Part shown: piece by piece, positions 24,352 to 34,060 of the stretch
Layout: the number at the start of each line of letters is the position of its first letter
Position numbering within the stretch: position 1 is the stretch's first letter
Origin: Nesterenkonia alkaliphila
Lineage (GTDB): Bacteria; Actinomycetota; Actinomycetes; Actinomycetales; Micrococcaceae
DNA: 64,000 nucleotides
Assembly: GCF_009758175.1 (NCBI RefSeq)
Contig: NZ_WRPM01000031.1
Span: 1-64,000, forward strand
Direction of reading: 5' to 3'
Translations under genes and position numbers: made by a program
Notes under the pieces: model-generated
Database searches by the model: none
Told to the model about the DNA's origin: nothing
What the model saw: the letters and a program-made list of their open reading frames with translations, nothing else

Positions 24352-25274
24352 CGGGCGGCCTCCTGGGCGTTCTCAGCGGCGGGGTCAGTGGAGTCAGTGG
24401 TGAACTCGCGGAAGATCTCACTCAGCGTGGGCAGCACCGGACCGAATTTTGTGACCTGCCCGCGCTGCACCGCTTGACTGAGCAGCTGCTGTGCCACTTC
24501 GGACTCCGCCTGGAACAGGATCCGGTTCTCCTCCTGGGAGTCGACGAGGATTCCCGGCTGGGTGGCCGCCCAGCCCAAATCGGTTTCCGAGGCAAGTTCG
24601 TACCGCAGTGTGCCGTGGCGGCGTCGTAGGTGCTCACGCTCCCCAGCGGCCAGGATCCTACCCTCACCGATGATCACCAGATCATCGCAGAGCCGCTCCA
24701 CCACATCCAGCTGGTGCGAGCTGAAGAGCACCACCGCACCCGCCTGGGCTCGTTCCACCAGTACTCTGAGCACCAAATCAACGGCGAAGGGGTCCAACCC
24801 GGAGAACGGTTCGTCCAGGATCAGCACATCTGGATCATGGACGAGGGACGCCGCGATCTGCACCCGCTGCTGATTGCCCAGGGACAGCGCCTCCAGCGGG
24901 TCCTTCAGCCGCTCGCCCAGACCGAGCTGACCCAGCAGATCCTCCGCACGGGCAGTGGCCTCGGACTTGCTGAACCCGTGCAGCCGAGCCAGGTAGGTGA
25001 TCTGCTCGGCGATCTTCATCTTGGGATAGAGGCCGCGCTCTGAGGGCATATAGCCGAACCGGGAGCGGGCTGTGGCCCCGAGCTGGGCGCCGTCGAGCTT
25101 CATAGTGCCGGAGTCCGCGGCGAGCACACCCAGGATGATCCGCATCGTGGTGGTTTTTCCTGCGCCGTTGCCGCCCACGAAACCTGTCAGCTGACCCCGT
25201 GCGGCAGTGAGGCTGACATCGTGGAGCACCTGTTTTCCGGAGAAGCCCCGGCAGATCTCGTGCAGTTCCAGCAT
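24348..25274 (-). CDS. ABC transporter ATP-binding protein, NatA-like
   Basis: A 308-residue ATPase. Walker A is GGNGAGKTTT (about residues 34-43), the signature is LSLGNQQRVQIAASL, and Walker B is VLILDEPFSGLDP. The H-loop is LFSSHQLD. The SLGNQQ signature and the roughly 80-residue C-terminal extension are typical of NatA/YhaQ-like exporter ATPases. It is transcribed with the permease at 23218-24351. Its promoter region diverges from the flavodoxin gene and contains a TTGCTT/AAGCAA inverted repeat. Confidence 0.88.
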   Translation of the reverse strand: MLELHEICRGFSGKQVLHDVSLTAARGQLTGFVGGNGAGKTTTMRIILGVLAADSGTMKLDGAQLGATARSRFGYMPSERGLYPKMKIAEQITYLARLHGFSKSEATARAEDLLGQLGLGERLKDPLEALSLGNQQRVQIAASLVHDPDVLILDEPFSGLDPFAVDLVLRVLVERAQAGAVVLFSSHQLDVVERLCDDLVIIGEGRILAAGEREHLRRRHGTLRYELASETDLGWAATQPGILVDSQEENRILFQAESEVAQQLLSQAVQRGQVTKFGPVLPTLSEIFREFTTDSTDPAAENAQEAAR

Positions 25275-25450
25275 TCCGGTGAAACCCCTTATCCGTCCCT
25301 AAGTGCTGCTGTTGTTTGCTTCCGGCAAGCAACCTTACTGGCGCCGTGGCACCTGTTGCATCATCCTCAAGAGGTATCTGACGACACTCCCGCCTACAGT
25401 TCGATAAGCTCAGGGCAGTACAAGGCACCCAGCGAAAGGCGCGTGAACCT
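25275..25450. promoter_or_regulatory. Divergent promoter region with inverted repeat
   Basis: 176 bp between the NatA-like gene and the flavodoxin gene. TTGCTT (25316-25321) and AAGCAA (25327-25332) form a 6-bp inverted repeat around CCGGC. On the minus strand the TTGCTT could also serve as a -35. No other structure is clear. Confidence 0.35.
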
Positions 25451-25927
25451 ATGACCACCATGGTCGTTGTGGCGAGTAAGCACGGCTCCACAGCTGAGAT
25501 CGGCGAACGTATCGCCGCCACGCTGTCCGCCCGCGGGGTCAAAGCTCATGTCAAGGACGTGGCGGAGGCCGGAGCATGGCTGTATGAGACCGATAACGTT
25601 GTGGTCGGCATACCCGTATACCGGCAGAAACTGCTGGGCGAGGGCACCCTCTTCCTGGAGGCCCATCGCACTGAACTCACCGGCAAGCCTATGTTCCTCT
25701 ACGCGGTGGGCGGCGGGCCCCGGCTCGATCAGAGACTGGTCGAGCAGCTGCGCCGGTTCCCGCACCGGGAGCTAACCTATTTCCGCGGGATGATGGACGC
25801 GGAGAAGCTCAGCTTCTTCGAGAAGCTGCAGCTGAAGGTGGCCAGGGCACCCCATGACGCCGACTTCCGCGACTGGCCCGCCATTGAGGACTGGGCGCGC
25901 GGTCTGATCGCCTACGGCGTTTCCTGA
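25451..25927 (+). CDS. Flavodoxin-domain protein
   Basis: A 158-residue flavodoxin-fold protein. The FMN phosphate loop is ASKHGSTAEIGERIA (about residues 8-22). WLYETDNVVVGIPVYRQKLL marks the second loop, and FLYAVGGGPRLDQ the third. This type resembles HemG-like protoporphyrinogen dehydrogenases in length and motif. The host also has a cgoX gene in its haem cluster, so a general electron-transfer role is at least as likely. It is followed 9 bp later by the desulfurase-like gene. Confidence 0.7.
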   Translation: MTTMVVVASKHGSTAEIGERIAATLSARGVKAHVKDVAEAGAWLYETDNVVVGIPVYRQKLLGEGTLFLEAHRTELTGKPMFLYAVGGGPRLDQRLVEQLRRFPHRELTYFRGMMDAEKLSFFEKLQLKVARAPHDADFRDWPAIEDWARGLIAYGVS

Positions 25928-25936
25928 GCCCCGGCT

Positions 25937-27145
25937 ATGACGGGTTTCGACCTCGGAGGCTTCCGCGCCCAATTCCCCGCTCTGGAGTCCGGGGTGGCTT
26001 TCTTCGACGCCCCGGGAGGGACCCAGACCCCGCGGCAGGTGGGGGAGGCGATCGCCGCGGTGCTGACTTCTCCGCTGTCCAACCGGGGCAGCCAGTCAGT
26101 CTCCGAACGTAACGCGGAACAGGCTGTGGCGGAGTTCCGCAGCGCCTACGCCGACTTGTTGGCCGCCGATCCGCGCGGCATCGTCTACGGCCGTAGCGCC
26201 ACCCAGCTGACCTACGACTTCTCCCGGCACCTGTCCAAGGACTGGGGCCCCGGCGACGAGGTGGTGGTCACCCGGCTGGATCACGACTCCAATGTCCGCC
26301 CCTGGGTCCAGGCCGCTGAGCGCACCGGCGCCACCCTGCGGTGGATCGATATGAACCCGGCCACCGGAGAGCTGGACACCTCCGATCTGGAGACCGTCAT
26401 CACCGGGCGGACCCGGCTGCTGGCCGTGACCGCCGCTTCGAACCTCATCGGCACCATCCCTGATGTGGCGGCCCTGGCGGCCGCCGCGCACAGCCACGGG
26501 GCCCTAGTCTATGTGGATGGGGTCCACTACACGGCCCATCACCTGGTGGATATCCAGGCGCTCGGCGCGGACTTCTTTGTCTGCTCCCCTTATAAGTTCC
26601 TGGGTCCGCACTGTGCGGTGCTCGCGGCTGACCCGCAGCTGCTGGAACGCATCTGGCCGGACAAGCTGCTGCCCTCCTCTGATGAGGTGCCTGAGCGGTT
26701 CGAGTTCGGCACCCTGCCCTACGAGATCATGGCCGGTGCGACTGCGGCAGTGGACTTCATCGCAGGCACAGCCGGCGGCAGCCGAAGCCGGCGCGAGAGC
26801 CTAGCAGCCTCCCACACGGTGATCGCTGAGCACGAGCAGGCCCTGGCTGGGCGGATCGAAGCAGCCGTGCAGCAGGACTTCGCCTCGAAGGTGGTGCTGC
26901 ACTCGCGGGCCGGACGGCGCACGCCGACACTGCTGCTGACCTTCCCCGGCCGCAGCTCACGCGAGGTCTCCCGGGCGCTGCATGAGCGGGGCGTGCATGC
27001 CCCGGCCGGGTCGTTCTACGCCTATGAGGCGTTCCGCCGGCTGGGTGTGGCCGATGATGCCGGCCTGCGCATCGGCGTAGCTCCCTACACCACCGACGAC
27101 GACGCCGACCGGCTTCTGGAGGCGCTCGCCGAAGCTCTGGCCTGA
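25937..27145 (+). CDS. Cysteine-desulfurase-like PLP enzyme, class V aminotransferase fold
   Basis: A 402-residue protein of the cysteine-desulfurase-like subfamily (TIGR01976 type). The start region is FFDAPGGTQTPRQVGEAI. LDHDSNVRPW contains the cofactor-facing His-Asp, VDGVHYTAHHLVD the PLP-binding Asp and His, and CSPYKFLGPHC the Schiff-base Lys. The flexible-loop active-site Cys of true SufS is not evident, so the substrate is uncertain. Its last 61 bases overlap the 3' end of the convergent MMPL gene. Confidence 0.78.
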   Translation: MTGFDLGGFRAQFPALESGVAFFDAPGGTQTPRQVGEAIAAVLTSPLSNRGSQSVSERNAEQAVAEFRSAYADLLAADPRGIVYGRSATQLTYDFSRHLSKDWGPGDEVVVTRLDHDSNVRPWVQAAERTGATLRWIDMNPATGELDTSDLETVITGRTRLLAVTAASNLIGTIPDVAALAAAAHSHGALVYVDGVHYTAHHLVDIQALGADFFVCSPYKFLGPHCAVLAADPQLLERIWPDKLLPSSDEVPERFEFGTLPYEIMAGATAAVDFIAGTAGGSRSRRESLAASHTVIAEHEQALAGRIEAAVQQDFASKVVLHSRAGRRTPTLLLTFPGRSSREVSRALHERGVHAPAGSFYAYEAFRRLGVADDAGLRIGVAPYTTDDDADRLLEALAEALA

Positions 27146-29247
27146 GGGCCGGAGAGCTTGGAGGGCCACCAGATCTTCTGCCCGATGTCCGCACAGAGTG
27201 CCGGGACCTGGAGGGTGCGCACCACGAAGGTGTCGATGAGCACGCCGAGCGCCACCAGGAAGGCAAGCTGCACCATAAACATGATGGGCAGCACCGCCAG
27301 AGCGGAGAAGGTGGCGGCCAGCACAATGCCGGCTGAGGTGATGACCCCGCCAGTGACCACCAACGATCTCAGGGTACCCTCGGCGGCGCCCAGTCCCGGT
27401 GTCTCCTCCCGGGCCCGGGTCATCAGGAAGATGTTGTAGTCCACGCCCAGGGCGACCAGGAACATGAAGCCGTAGAGCGGCACAGTGGGGTCAGCCCCGG
27501 GGAAGCCGAAGATGTGGTTGAAGACCACCGCTGAGATCCCCAACGCGGTCAGAAACGAGAGCACAGTGGTGCCCACCAGCAGCAGCGGGGCCACCAGCGA
27601 GCGCAGCAGCAGAACCAGAATCACAGTGATGGCCACCAGCACGGCAGGGATGATGACTCTCAGGTCCCGTTGGGCCGTCTCATTGGTGTCCAGCTGGGTG
27701 GCGGAGGTCCCGCCGACCAGAGTCGGCCCTGACAGTGAGTCCAGCTCCATGCGCAGCTGCCGGACCGTCTCCTCAGCCGCCTGGGAATCACCGGGGGAGG
27801 TTAGGGTGGCGGAGATCTGCACCCAGTCGTCCACCTCTGCAGCCTCCTGGGGGCCTTCGGCTGGGGCCCCACCCTCCCCGATGAGGAAAGCCGCACCCAC
27901 ACCCTCAGCATCGGTGACCAGCTCCAGGGCCGGCTCGGCCTCCTCAGCGGAGACGAAGACCGAAGCCGGGCTGCCGGTGCCGGCGTCGAAATGCTCCTCC
28001 AGCAGGGCCTGCCCGGATTTGGTGCCGGTCTCACCGAGAACGAACTCGGACTGGGGGATGCCCTCAGCCTTCAGCTGAGGAACTCCGGCGGCACCCAGCA
28101 GCAGAAGAAGGGTCACTGCGATCCAGACTGTGCGGGGTCGGGAGCGGACTGCCGCTGCCACCCGCTGCCAGAGCCGGTGCTGGGCCTTCCGGCTGCCGGG
28201 GTCGGCAGCATCAGCTGCTTGCGGGACCTGGGGCCAGAAGGCTGGGCGTCCAGTAAGCACCAGCAGTGCCGGCAGGAAGGTCAGCGTGGCCAGCATGGCG
28301 AAGACGATCCCGGCGCTAGCCACCGGTCCGAGCGCGCGGTTGGAGTTCAGATCCGAGAACAGCAGGCACAGCAGGGCGACGGCCACAGTGCCGCCAGAGG
28401 CCAGGATGGCCGGGGCGGACCGGCGCACAGCCACTGCCAGGGCCGTGATCCGGTTTTCCCGGGAGGCCAGCTCCTCCCGGTAGCGGGCCACCAGCAGCAG
28501 TGAGTAGTCGGTGGCCGCACCGATCACCAGAATCGAGAGGATGCCCTGGACCTGCTCGTTGAGCTGAATCCATCCGGCCTGGGCCATCAGGAAGATCACC
28601 GTGATGGCTGCGCACAGCGCGCCCACCGAGGACAGCAGCACCAGCAGTGGAAGCAGCACCGAGCGGTAGACCACCACCAGGATGATCAGCACCGCCGCGA
28701 CGGCCACCAGCAGAAGCAGCCCGTCAATCCCCGCGAAGGCCTCCGAGAGGTCTGCAGACAACGCGGCCGGGCCGGTGACGTAGGCGTTCCAATCACTCTC
28801 GGGCAGCTCCTCGGCGGTGAGGCTGCGCAGCTGGCCGAGCAATCCTGCATCCGCAGCCTCCTCATCCAGCAGGGCGGTGATCTGCACGGCCCGGCCGTCC
28901 TCGGAGGGCTGCACGGGCAGCAGCTGGACGACGCCCTCCAGCTCTCCCACCTCCTCTGCCAGGGCCTCTGCGGCCCCGATCTGCTCCTGGGACAGCTCGG
29001 GGGCGTCAGCGCCGGCTGCGGTGGCGATGATGGTGGCGGGGACGGCGTCGTCCTCGGAGAACTGCTGCTGAAGCTCGGAGGCACGGGTGGACTCGGCCTC
29101 GGCGGGGAGGAAGGTGGCCTGGTCGCTGCTGGTGACTGAGGACAGGTTCCCGAAGGTCTGGCCTCCCCATGCGGTCCACAGGAGCCAGATCAGTACTAAG
29201 GCGGCCGGGATCACCGCACGGACCAGGGGGCGAGGGGCTGTGGTCAC
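27085..29247 (-). CDS. MMPL/RND-type membrane transporter
   Basis: A 720-residue protein with the two-repeat MMPL layout. One helix at the N-terminus is followed by an extracytoplasmic domain of about 150 residues and five or six helices (GAATDYSLLLVARYREELA is the conserved loop). A second copy of the same plan then ends LGVDYNIFLMTRAREE. The C-terminal tail is Ser/Ala/Arg-rich. Such proteins export lipids or hydrophobic compounds by proton-motive force. The start overlaps the DUF1697 stop by four bases, and the 3' end overlaps the convergent desulfurase-like gene by 61 bp. Confidence 0.85.
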   Translation of the reverse strand: MTTAPRPLVRAVIPAALVLIWLLWTAWGGQTFGNLSSVTSSDQATFLPAEAESTRASELQQQFSEDDAVPATIIATAAGADAPELSQEQIGAAEALAEEVGELEGVVQLLPVQPSEDGRAVQITALLDEEAADAGLLGQLRSLTAEELPESDWNAYVTGPAALSADLSEAFAGIDGLLLLVAVAAVLIILVVVYRSVLLPLLVLLSSVGALCAAITVIFLMAQAGWIQLNEQVQGILSILVIGAATDYSLLLVARYREELASRENRITALAVAVRRSAPAILASGGTVAVALLCLLFSDLNSNRALGPVASAGIVFAMLATLTFLPALLVLTGRPAFWPQVPQAADAADPGSRKAQHRLWQRVAAAVRSRPRTVWIAVTLLLLLGAAGVPQLKAEGIPQSEFVLGETGTKSGQALLEEHFDAGTGSPASVFVSAEEAEPALELVTDAEGVGAAFLIGEGGAPAEGPQEAAEVDDWVQISATLTSPGDSQAAEETVRQLRMELDSLSGPTLVGGTSATQLDTNETAQRDLRVIIPAVLVAITVILVLLLRSLVAPLLLVGTTVLSFLTALGISAVVFNHIFGFPGADPTVPLYGFMFLVALGVDYNIFLMTRAREETPGLGAAEGTLRSLVVTGGVITSAGIVLAATFSALAVLPIMFMVQLAFLVALGVLIDTFVVRTLQVPALCADIGQKIWWPSKLSGPQARASASASRSRSASSSVV

Positions 29248-29789
29248 CCTCGCTGCCTGTTGGTGTGGATCTTGGTGATGGTGTTCCAGGTGCGGGTGGT
29301 GATCTCGGCACCGTAGCGGCGCTGCAGCCAGGCCATATAGTCCGGGGTCTTGCCCCGGGTCTGGTCCACCACTGCCAACAGCGCCCGGGAGGCGGCGTCG
29401 TATCCGAGCACCCGGACGTGGGGGAGCGGCTCAGCGGGAAGCTGCTGGGCTCCGGAATCCAGGGGCTCCTTGAAGAAGGTGAGGGTTAGATAGCTTTGCT
29501 TGCCGTGGGAGAGCGCCCCGAACGGTTCACGCTGCGCCAGCTCATCGATCTCCTGCCTGCTGCGCAGGATGGTGCCGCCGCCGATGCCGGTTTGGTGCTG
29601 CAGGGCCTGCTGGATGCGGCTCTCCAGCACCGGTACGGGGTCTTCGGAGCTGGTGGTGAACAGGACGTTCCCGCTGGAGAGCAGCGTGGTGACCTCGTCG
29701 AAGCCGAGCCCGGAGAACGTCTCACGCAGCTTGTCGTTGCCGGGCTTGCCCGGGGATATCCCGCGCAGCAGCGCACAGTAGGAGGTCAC
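29244..29789 (-). CDS. DUF1697 family protein
   Basis: A 181-residue protein. It opens YCALLRGISPGKPGNDKLRE, followed by GFDEVTTLLSSGNVLFTT, the two hallmark segments of DUF1697; no function is known for the family. The GTG at 29789 lies six bases after a TACCCT -10 on the minus strand, so it is probably leaderless. It overlaps the MMPL gene by four bases, suggesting co-expression. Confidence 0.85.
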   Translation of the reverse strand: MTSYCALLRGISPGKPGNDKLRETFSGLGFDEVTTLLSSGNVLFTTSSEDPVPVLESRIQQALQHQTGIGGGTILRSRQEIDELAQREPFGALSHGKQSYLTLTFFKEPLDSGAQQLPAEPLPHVRVLGYDAASRALLAVVDQTRGKTPDYMAWLQRRYGAEITTRTWNTITKIHTNRQRG

Positions 29790-29828
29790 CAGTCCAGGGT
29801 AAGCCGTAGGCCTATCAACTCGATAGAC

Positions 29829-32192
29829 TCACTGCTGGCGGGTGGCGATCTCAGCTTCCACCAGTCCGCCGAAGCGGCTGGGGATCACTGAGCTCCAGAC
29901 CTCCTTGAGTTCATCCAGGCCGATGCCGAAGCTGCCGCCCTCGAACGGACCGGAGACCTCCAGTCCGCCGGAGACTGCGTCCACCACGCCCAGGCGCAGC
30001 GCGGGGAAACGGCGGGCGCTGGTCATATCAGTGAAGCGCAGTTCCTCGGACCGGGGCAGTGCCACCAGGGCGCGGCCCTGAGATTCGCTGAACAGGGCGG
30101 TGAAGGGGTCTACGCCATCACGTTCGCACAGCTCATCCAGGGCCGTCCGGGAGCCGACGCCGAAGCGTAGGCTCATCTCCGCCAGGGCAGCTGCGAGCCC
30201 ACCCTCTGAGAGGTCATGGGCTGAATCGATCATGCCGTCCCGGGAGGCGTTGATCAGGATCTCGCCCAGGGTCTTCTCCGCTGCCAGATCCACCTTGGGC
30301 GGCAGGCCGCCGAGGTGCCCGCGGAGTCGTGCGAACTCGGAGCCGTCCAGTTCGTCGGCGGTGGTGCCGAGCAGATAGATCGCTTGCCCGTCAGCCCAGC
30401 GTTGGAAGCCGGAGGGGGTGCGGCGGGCGACGTCGTCGAACTTGCCCATCACCCCGACCACTGGGGTGGGATGGATGGCCCGGCCGGCGGTCTGGTTGTA
30501 GAGGCTCACATTGCCGCCGGTGACCGGGATGCCTAGGGTCTTGCAGCCGTCGGCGAGCCCGCGCACAGCCTCGGCGAACTGCCACATGATCTCCGGGTCC
30601 TCCGGGGAGCCGAAGTTCAGGCAGTCGGAGACTGCCATCGGTACGGCACCTGAGGTGGCCACGTTCCGGTAGGCCTCAGCCAGGGCCAGCTGGGCCCCGG
30701 TGTAGGGGTCCAGATAGGCGTAACGGCCGTTGCAGTCGGTGGCCAGGCCTACCCCGAGCCCGGTCTCCTCATCAACGCGGATCACTCCGGCGTCGTCGGG
30801 CTGGGACAGGGCGGTGTTGCCACCCACGAATCGGTCGTACTGGTCGGTGATCCAGGAGACATCAGTCATATTCGGTGAGCTCATCAGCTCTACCACTGCC
30901 TCACCCAGTTCCTCCGCAGTGGCAGGTAGGTCCGCCGCCGCATCAGAGATGCGGAAGGTGTCTGCCTGCAGATCGTCCTGCCAGTCCGGGCGGTGGTACG
31001 GCCGCTCGTAGACCGGACCGTCATGGGCCACGGTGCGGGGGTCGACGTCTACGATCGTCTCGCCGTCCCATTCGATGATCAGCCGGCCGGTGTCAGTGAC
31101 CTCGCCCAGCCAGGAGTACTCCACGCCCCATTTGCCCATCACGGCCTCGAAGGCCTCGGCGTTGCCCGGGGTGACCACTGCCATCATGCGTTCCTGGGAC
31201 TCGCTCATCAGGATCTCGCCAGGGGTCAGTGTGGGGTCGCGCAGCAGCACTTTGGTCAGCTCCACATGCATGCCGCCCTCCCCGTTGGAGGCCAGCTCGG
31301 AGGTCGCGCAGCTGATGCCGGCGGCCCCCAGGTCCTGGATGCCCTCCACCAGCTCGCTGTGGAAGAGCTCCAGACAGCATTCGATGAGTACCTTCTCTGC
31401 GAAGGGGTCACCCACCTGTACGGCCGGGCGCTTGGAGGGCTTGGTGTCGTCGAAGGACTCACTGGCCAGCACGGAGGCTCCGCCGATGCCGTCGCCGCCG
31501 GTGCGCGCCCCGAAGAGCACCACTTTGTTGCCCACCCCGGAAGCGTTGGCCAGTCGCAGGTCCTCATGTTTGAGCACACCCACAGCCAGGGCATTGACCA
31601 GGGGGTTCTGCTGGTAGACAGAGTCGAAGACCACCTCGCCGCCGATATTCGGCAGGCCCAGGGAGTTGCCGTAGCCGCCGATGCCGGAGACCACCCCGGG
31701 CAGCACACGTTTGGTGTCCGGGTGGTCGATATCGCCGAAGCGCAGCGGGTCCATCACCGCCACCGGGCGCGCACCCATGGAGATGATGTCGCGCACGATG
31801 CCGCCGATCCCGGTGGCAGCCCCCTGATAGGGCTCCACATAGGAGGGGTGGTTATGCGATTCGATCTTGAAGGTCACCGCCCAGCCGTCGCCGAGATTGG
31901 TGACCCCGGCGTTCTCGCCGATGCCGACCATCAGGTCTTTCTTCATCTCCTCGGTGACCTTCTCGCCGAACTGGCGCAGGTGGACCTTGGAGGACTTATA
32001 GGAGCAGTGCTCGGACCACATCACTGAGTACATGGCCAACTCTGCGGCGGTGGGACGCCGGCCCAGGATCTGCACGATCCGGTGGTACTCGTCTTCCTTC
32101 AGCCCCAGCTCGGCCCAGGGAAGCTCTGTCTCCGGGGTGGTGGAGGCGTTCTCGACAGTATCGATATTGAAAGATGTGCTGCTCTGTGTCAC
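29829..32192 (-). CDS. purL: Phosphoribosylformylglycinamidine synthase subunit PurL
   Basis: A 787-residue small-type PurL. It begins with the activating linker ([20 protein letters not shown]), then [14 protein letters not shown] with the active-site His. The ATP/FGAR regions include [21 protein letters not shown] (shortened here) and GARPVA. The second half repeats the fold ([43 protein letters not shown]). It converts FGAR to FGAM with PurQ and PurS. It starts at a GTG whose last bases overlap the purQ stop (GTGA). Confidence 0.95.
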   Translation of the reverse strand: MTQSSTSFNIDTVENASTTPETELPWAELGLKEDEYHRIVQILGRRPTAAELAMYSVMWSEHCSYKSSKVHLRQFGEKVTEEMKKDLMVGIGENAGVTNLGDGWAVTFKIESHNHPSYVEPYQGAATGIGGIVRDIISMGARPVAVMDPLRFGDIDHPDTKRVLPGVVSGIGGYGNSLGLPNIGGEVVFDSVYQQNPLVNALAVGVLKHEDLRLANASGVGNKVVLFGARTGGDGIGGASVLASESFDDTKPSKRPAVQVGDPFAEKVLIECCLELFHSELVEGIQDLGAAGISCATSELASNGEGGMHVELTKVLLRDPTLTPGEILMSESQERMMAVVTPGNAEAFEAVMGKWGVEYSWLGEVTDTGRLIIEWDGETIVDVDPRTVAHDGPVYERPYHRPDWQDDLQADTFRISDAAADLPATAEELGEAVVELMSSPNMTDVSWITDQYDRFVGGNTALSQPDDAGVIRVDEETGLGVGLATDCNGRYAYLDPYTGAQLALAEAYRNVATSGAVPMAVSDCLNFGSPEDPEIMWQFAEAVRGLADGCKTLGIPVTGGNVSLYNQTAGRAIHPTPVVGVMGKFDDVARRTPSGFQRWADGQAIYLLGTTADELDGSEFARLRGHLGGLPPKVDLAAEKTLGEILINASRDGMIDSAHDLSEGGLAAALAEMSLRFGVGSRTALDELCERDGVDPFTALFSESQGRALVALPRSEELRFTDMTSARRFPALRLGVVDAVSGGLEVSGPFEGGSFGIGLDELKEVWSSVIPSRFGGLVEAEIATRQQ

Positions 32193-32983
32193 TTGCTGCC
32201 TCCTGCCAGGGACGAGACCACGGACGTGAAGATAGTCAGCCCGTCGGTGCCCTCCCGTAAGCCTGTAGCGTCGTCGGGCCCGTATCCGGCCTCCACAGCG
32301 TGCTCTGGGTGGGGCATCAGGCCCACCACATTGCCCCGCTCATTGGTGACCCCGGCGATGTGATTGCGCGAGCCGTTGGGGTTCTCGCCCACATAGCGGA
32401 ACACCACGCGCCCCTCGGCCTCAATGGCCTCCAGCTCCTCAGCGGAGACCACATACTGGCCGTCCTGGTTCTTCATCGGCACGGTGATCAGCTCATCCTG
32501 GGTGAATTGGGAGGTCCAGGCGGTCTCCGTGTTCTCCACCCGCAGCACCTGGTCTTTGCAGATGAACTTCAGGTGGTCGTTCTTGATCATGGACCCGGGC
32601 AGCAGCTGCGCCTCGGTGAGCACCTGGAAGCCGTTGCAGATGCCCAGCACCGGAAGCGGGGAGGACGACGCCGCGGCCGCACCTGCCTCTTTCACCACTG
32701 TGTCCATCACCGGGGCGAAGCGGGCTATGGCGCCGGCTCGCAGATAGTCGCCGTAGCTGAACCCGCCCGGCAGGATCACCGCGTCCACCCCGTGCAGGGA
32801 CTGATCGGCGTGCCAGAGGGGCACCGGGGTGCCGCCGCCGAGGCGAACGGCCCGGGCGGCGTCGCGGTCGTCAAGGGTGCCGGGGAAAGTGATGACCCCG
32901 ATGCGGGCACCCTCCAGCGGGCCGGAGGGGGTTACGGCGGTGAACTCGCCGATCAGGGGGGTGTCGGTGGGCGTCGTCGTCAT
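32189..32983 (-). CDS. purQ: Phosphoribosylformylglycinamidine synthase subunit PurQ
   Basis: A 264-residue class I glutamine amidotransferase. The nucleophile Cys lies in [12 protein letters not shown], and the His-Glu pair in [27 protein letters not shown] opens the domain after a roughly 26-residue leader that begins with three ACG Thr codons, part of the iterated word. It supplies ammonia to PurL. The gene lies between purS and purL in a purSQL operon, six bases after the purS stop. Confidence 0.95.
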   Translation of the reverse strand: MTTTPTDTPLIGEFTAVTPSGPLEGARIGVITFPGTLDDRDAARAVRLGGGTPVPLWHADQSLHGVDAVILPGGFSYGDYLRAGAIARFAPVMDTVVKEAGAAAASSSPLPVLGICNGFQVLTEAQLLPGSMIKNDHLKFICKDQVLRVENTETAWTSQFTQDELITVPMKNQDGQYVVSAEELEAIEAEGRVVFRYVGENPNGSRNHIAGVTNERGNVVGLMPHPEHAVEAGYGPDDATGLREGTDGLTIFTSVVSSLAGGSK

Positions 32984-32989
32984 CTTTTC

Positions 32990-33244
32990 TCAGATGTCCT
33001 CAGCCACGGTCACGGACACTACGTCCTCGATCACCGGGTTGGAGAGCATCTCGGCGGCGGCTCTGCGGGCGGAGTCCAGCAGCTCATCGGTGACCTGGCC
33101 CTCCACGGTCAGCTCAAAGCGCTTGCCCTGCCGGACCCCGGCGAATCCGGTGAAGCCCAGGTGGGGGAGTGCGTTAGCGATGGCTTTGCCCTGCGGGTCG
33201 AGGATCTCGGGCTTGGGCATGACCTCGACGACGATCGTAGGCAC
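32990..33244 (-). CDS. purS: Phosphoribosylformylglycinamidine synthase subunit PurS
   Basis: An 84-residue PurS: PTIVVEVMPKPEILDPQGKA at the start, LGFTGFAGVRQGKRFEL in the middle, and a helical end. I use the GTG at 33244 because AGGAG lies seven bases upstream. The open frame starts 14 codons earlier, without a ribosome site and beyond the usual family length. First gene of purSQL. Confidence 0.93.
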   Translation of the reverse strand: MPTIVVEVMPKPEILDPQGKAIANALPHLGFTGFAGVRQGKRFELTVEGQVTDELLDSARRAAAEMLSNPVIEDVVSVTVAEDI

Positions 33245-33312
33245 AGATGTCTCCTGCATAAGGTAGGCGGCGCGAAACTGCTGCACCAGTCTACCGGGGA
33301 TGGGCCCACTGA

Positions 33313-33774
33313 TTAGTCATCCAGGCGGTGGTAGCCGTAGAGATCGTGCATCGTCTCGTTGATGTAGAGCTGCCGACCGTTCGGCTGGAGCACGCGCAGC
33401 GACCGGCCGTAGGATTCGTCGATCACCGTGGCCTGAAGTCCCCGGTCTTCTAGTTCAGCGGCGAGGCCGAGGACGTCGCCCGTCTCACCGAGCACCTGCA
33501 CCACAGGCCTCCCCTGGGGCAGGTCCACAGCGATGGACTCCTGCCGGCGGTGTGCCAACTGCACCCGGATCCCGTCCAGTGGGTGGCCCACTGGCACCTC
33601 GCCCAGCATCAGCTGTCCGGAGTCGGCGGTGAGCACGGTCACCATCGGATCGACCGCCTCGGTGGGCCGCAGGCCGAGTTTCAGATAGAACTCTCGCCAG
33701 CGTGCATAGTCCGAGCTGAACTGGACTGGCTGAACGGTGAGGGCGGGCAGCCCGGTGGTGGGCGGCGTCGTCAC
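33313..33774 (-). CDS. Glyoxalase/VOC superfamily protein
   Basis: A 153-residue protein that fits the vicinal-oxygen-chelate fold. The first module contains VQFSSDYARWREFYLKLGL and the second QESIAVDLPQG to SLRVLQPNGRQLYINE, ending with a metal-ligand-type Glu. The substrate is unknown. The gene starts at a GTG overlapping the stop of a 53-residue CopG-like gene (GTGA), so the two are co-translated. Confidence 0.7.
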   Translation of the reverse strand: MTTPPTTGLPALTVQPVQFSSDYARWREFYLKLGLRPTEAVDPMVTVLTADSGQLMLGEVPVGHPLDGIRVQLAHRRQESIAVDLPQGRPVVQVLGETGDVLGLAAELEDRGLQATVIDESYGRSLRVLQPNGRQLYINETMHDLYGYHRLDD

Positions 33775-33932
33775 TTCTTGTCCTCCTTCTCTGCGGACTC
33801 CAGGTATTCGGTGAGGATGTTCTCCACAAAGGCGGAGAGGGAAAGGCCCTCATCAATGCAGCGGTGCTTGACCGCGCGCACCAATTCCGGGGGCAGGTAG
33901 ACGTTGAACTGCTGCTTCTTCTCATCTGGCAT
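33771..33932 (-). CDS. Small ribbon-helix-helix (CopG-like) protein
   Basis: A 53-residue protein: MPDEKKQQFNVYLPPELVRA, then VKHRCIDEGLSLSAFVENIL. QFNVYLPPELV is the beta strand and the two helices that follow form a ribbon-helix-helix DNA-binding domain. It is preceded by TAGCAT six bases ahead of the ATG (leaderless). It overlaps the VOC gene, so it may be an autorepressor of a two-gene operon. An antitoxin role is possible but no toxin is adjacent. Confidence 0.75.
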   Translation of the reverse strand: MPDEKKQQFNVYLPPELVRAVKHRCIDEGLSLSAFVENILTEYLESAEKEDKK

Positions 33933-33960
33933 ACGAGTATGCTAGCAAATTAGCGCTGGT

Positions 33961-34039
33961 GGTATTGGGCACAATGGACTGGGAGCGGGAAGAAGGGCGG
34001 GGGCTGCGGTGTTGGGCACGGTGGTAGTTCAAATTTGAA
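33961..34039. promoter_or_regulatory. Repeats and palindrome upstream of the NADP-binding protein gene
   Basis: Direct repeats GGTATTGGGCACAATGG (33961-33977) and GGTGTTGGGCACGGTGG (34008-34024) match at 14 of 17 positions and lie 47 bp apart. A perfect 12-bp palindrome, TTCAAATTTGAA (34028-34039), follows 21 bp before the start codon at 34061. Together they look like regulator sites. Confidence 0.5.
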
Positions 34040-34060
34040 GCACTCCGTGAAGGGGAAGTC

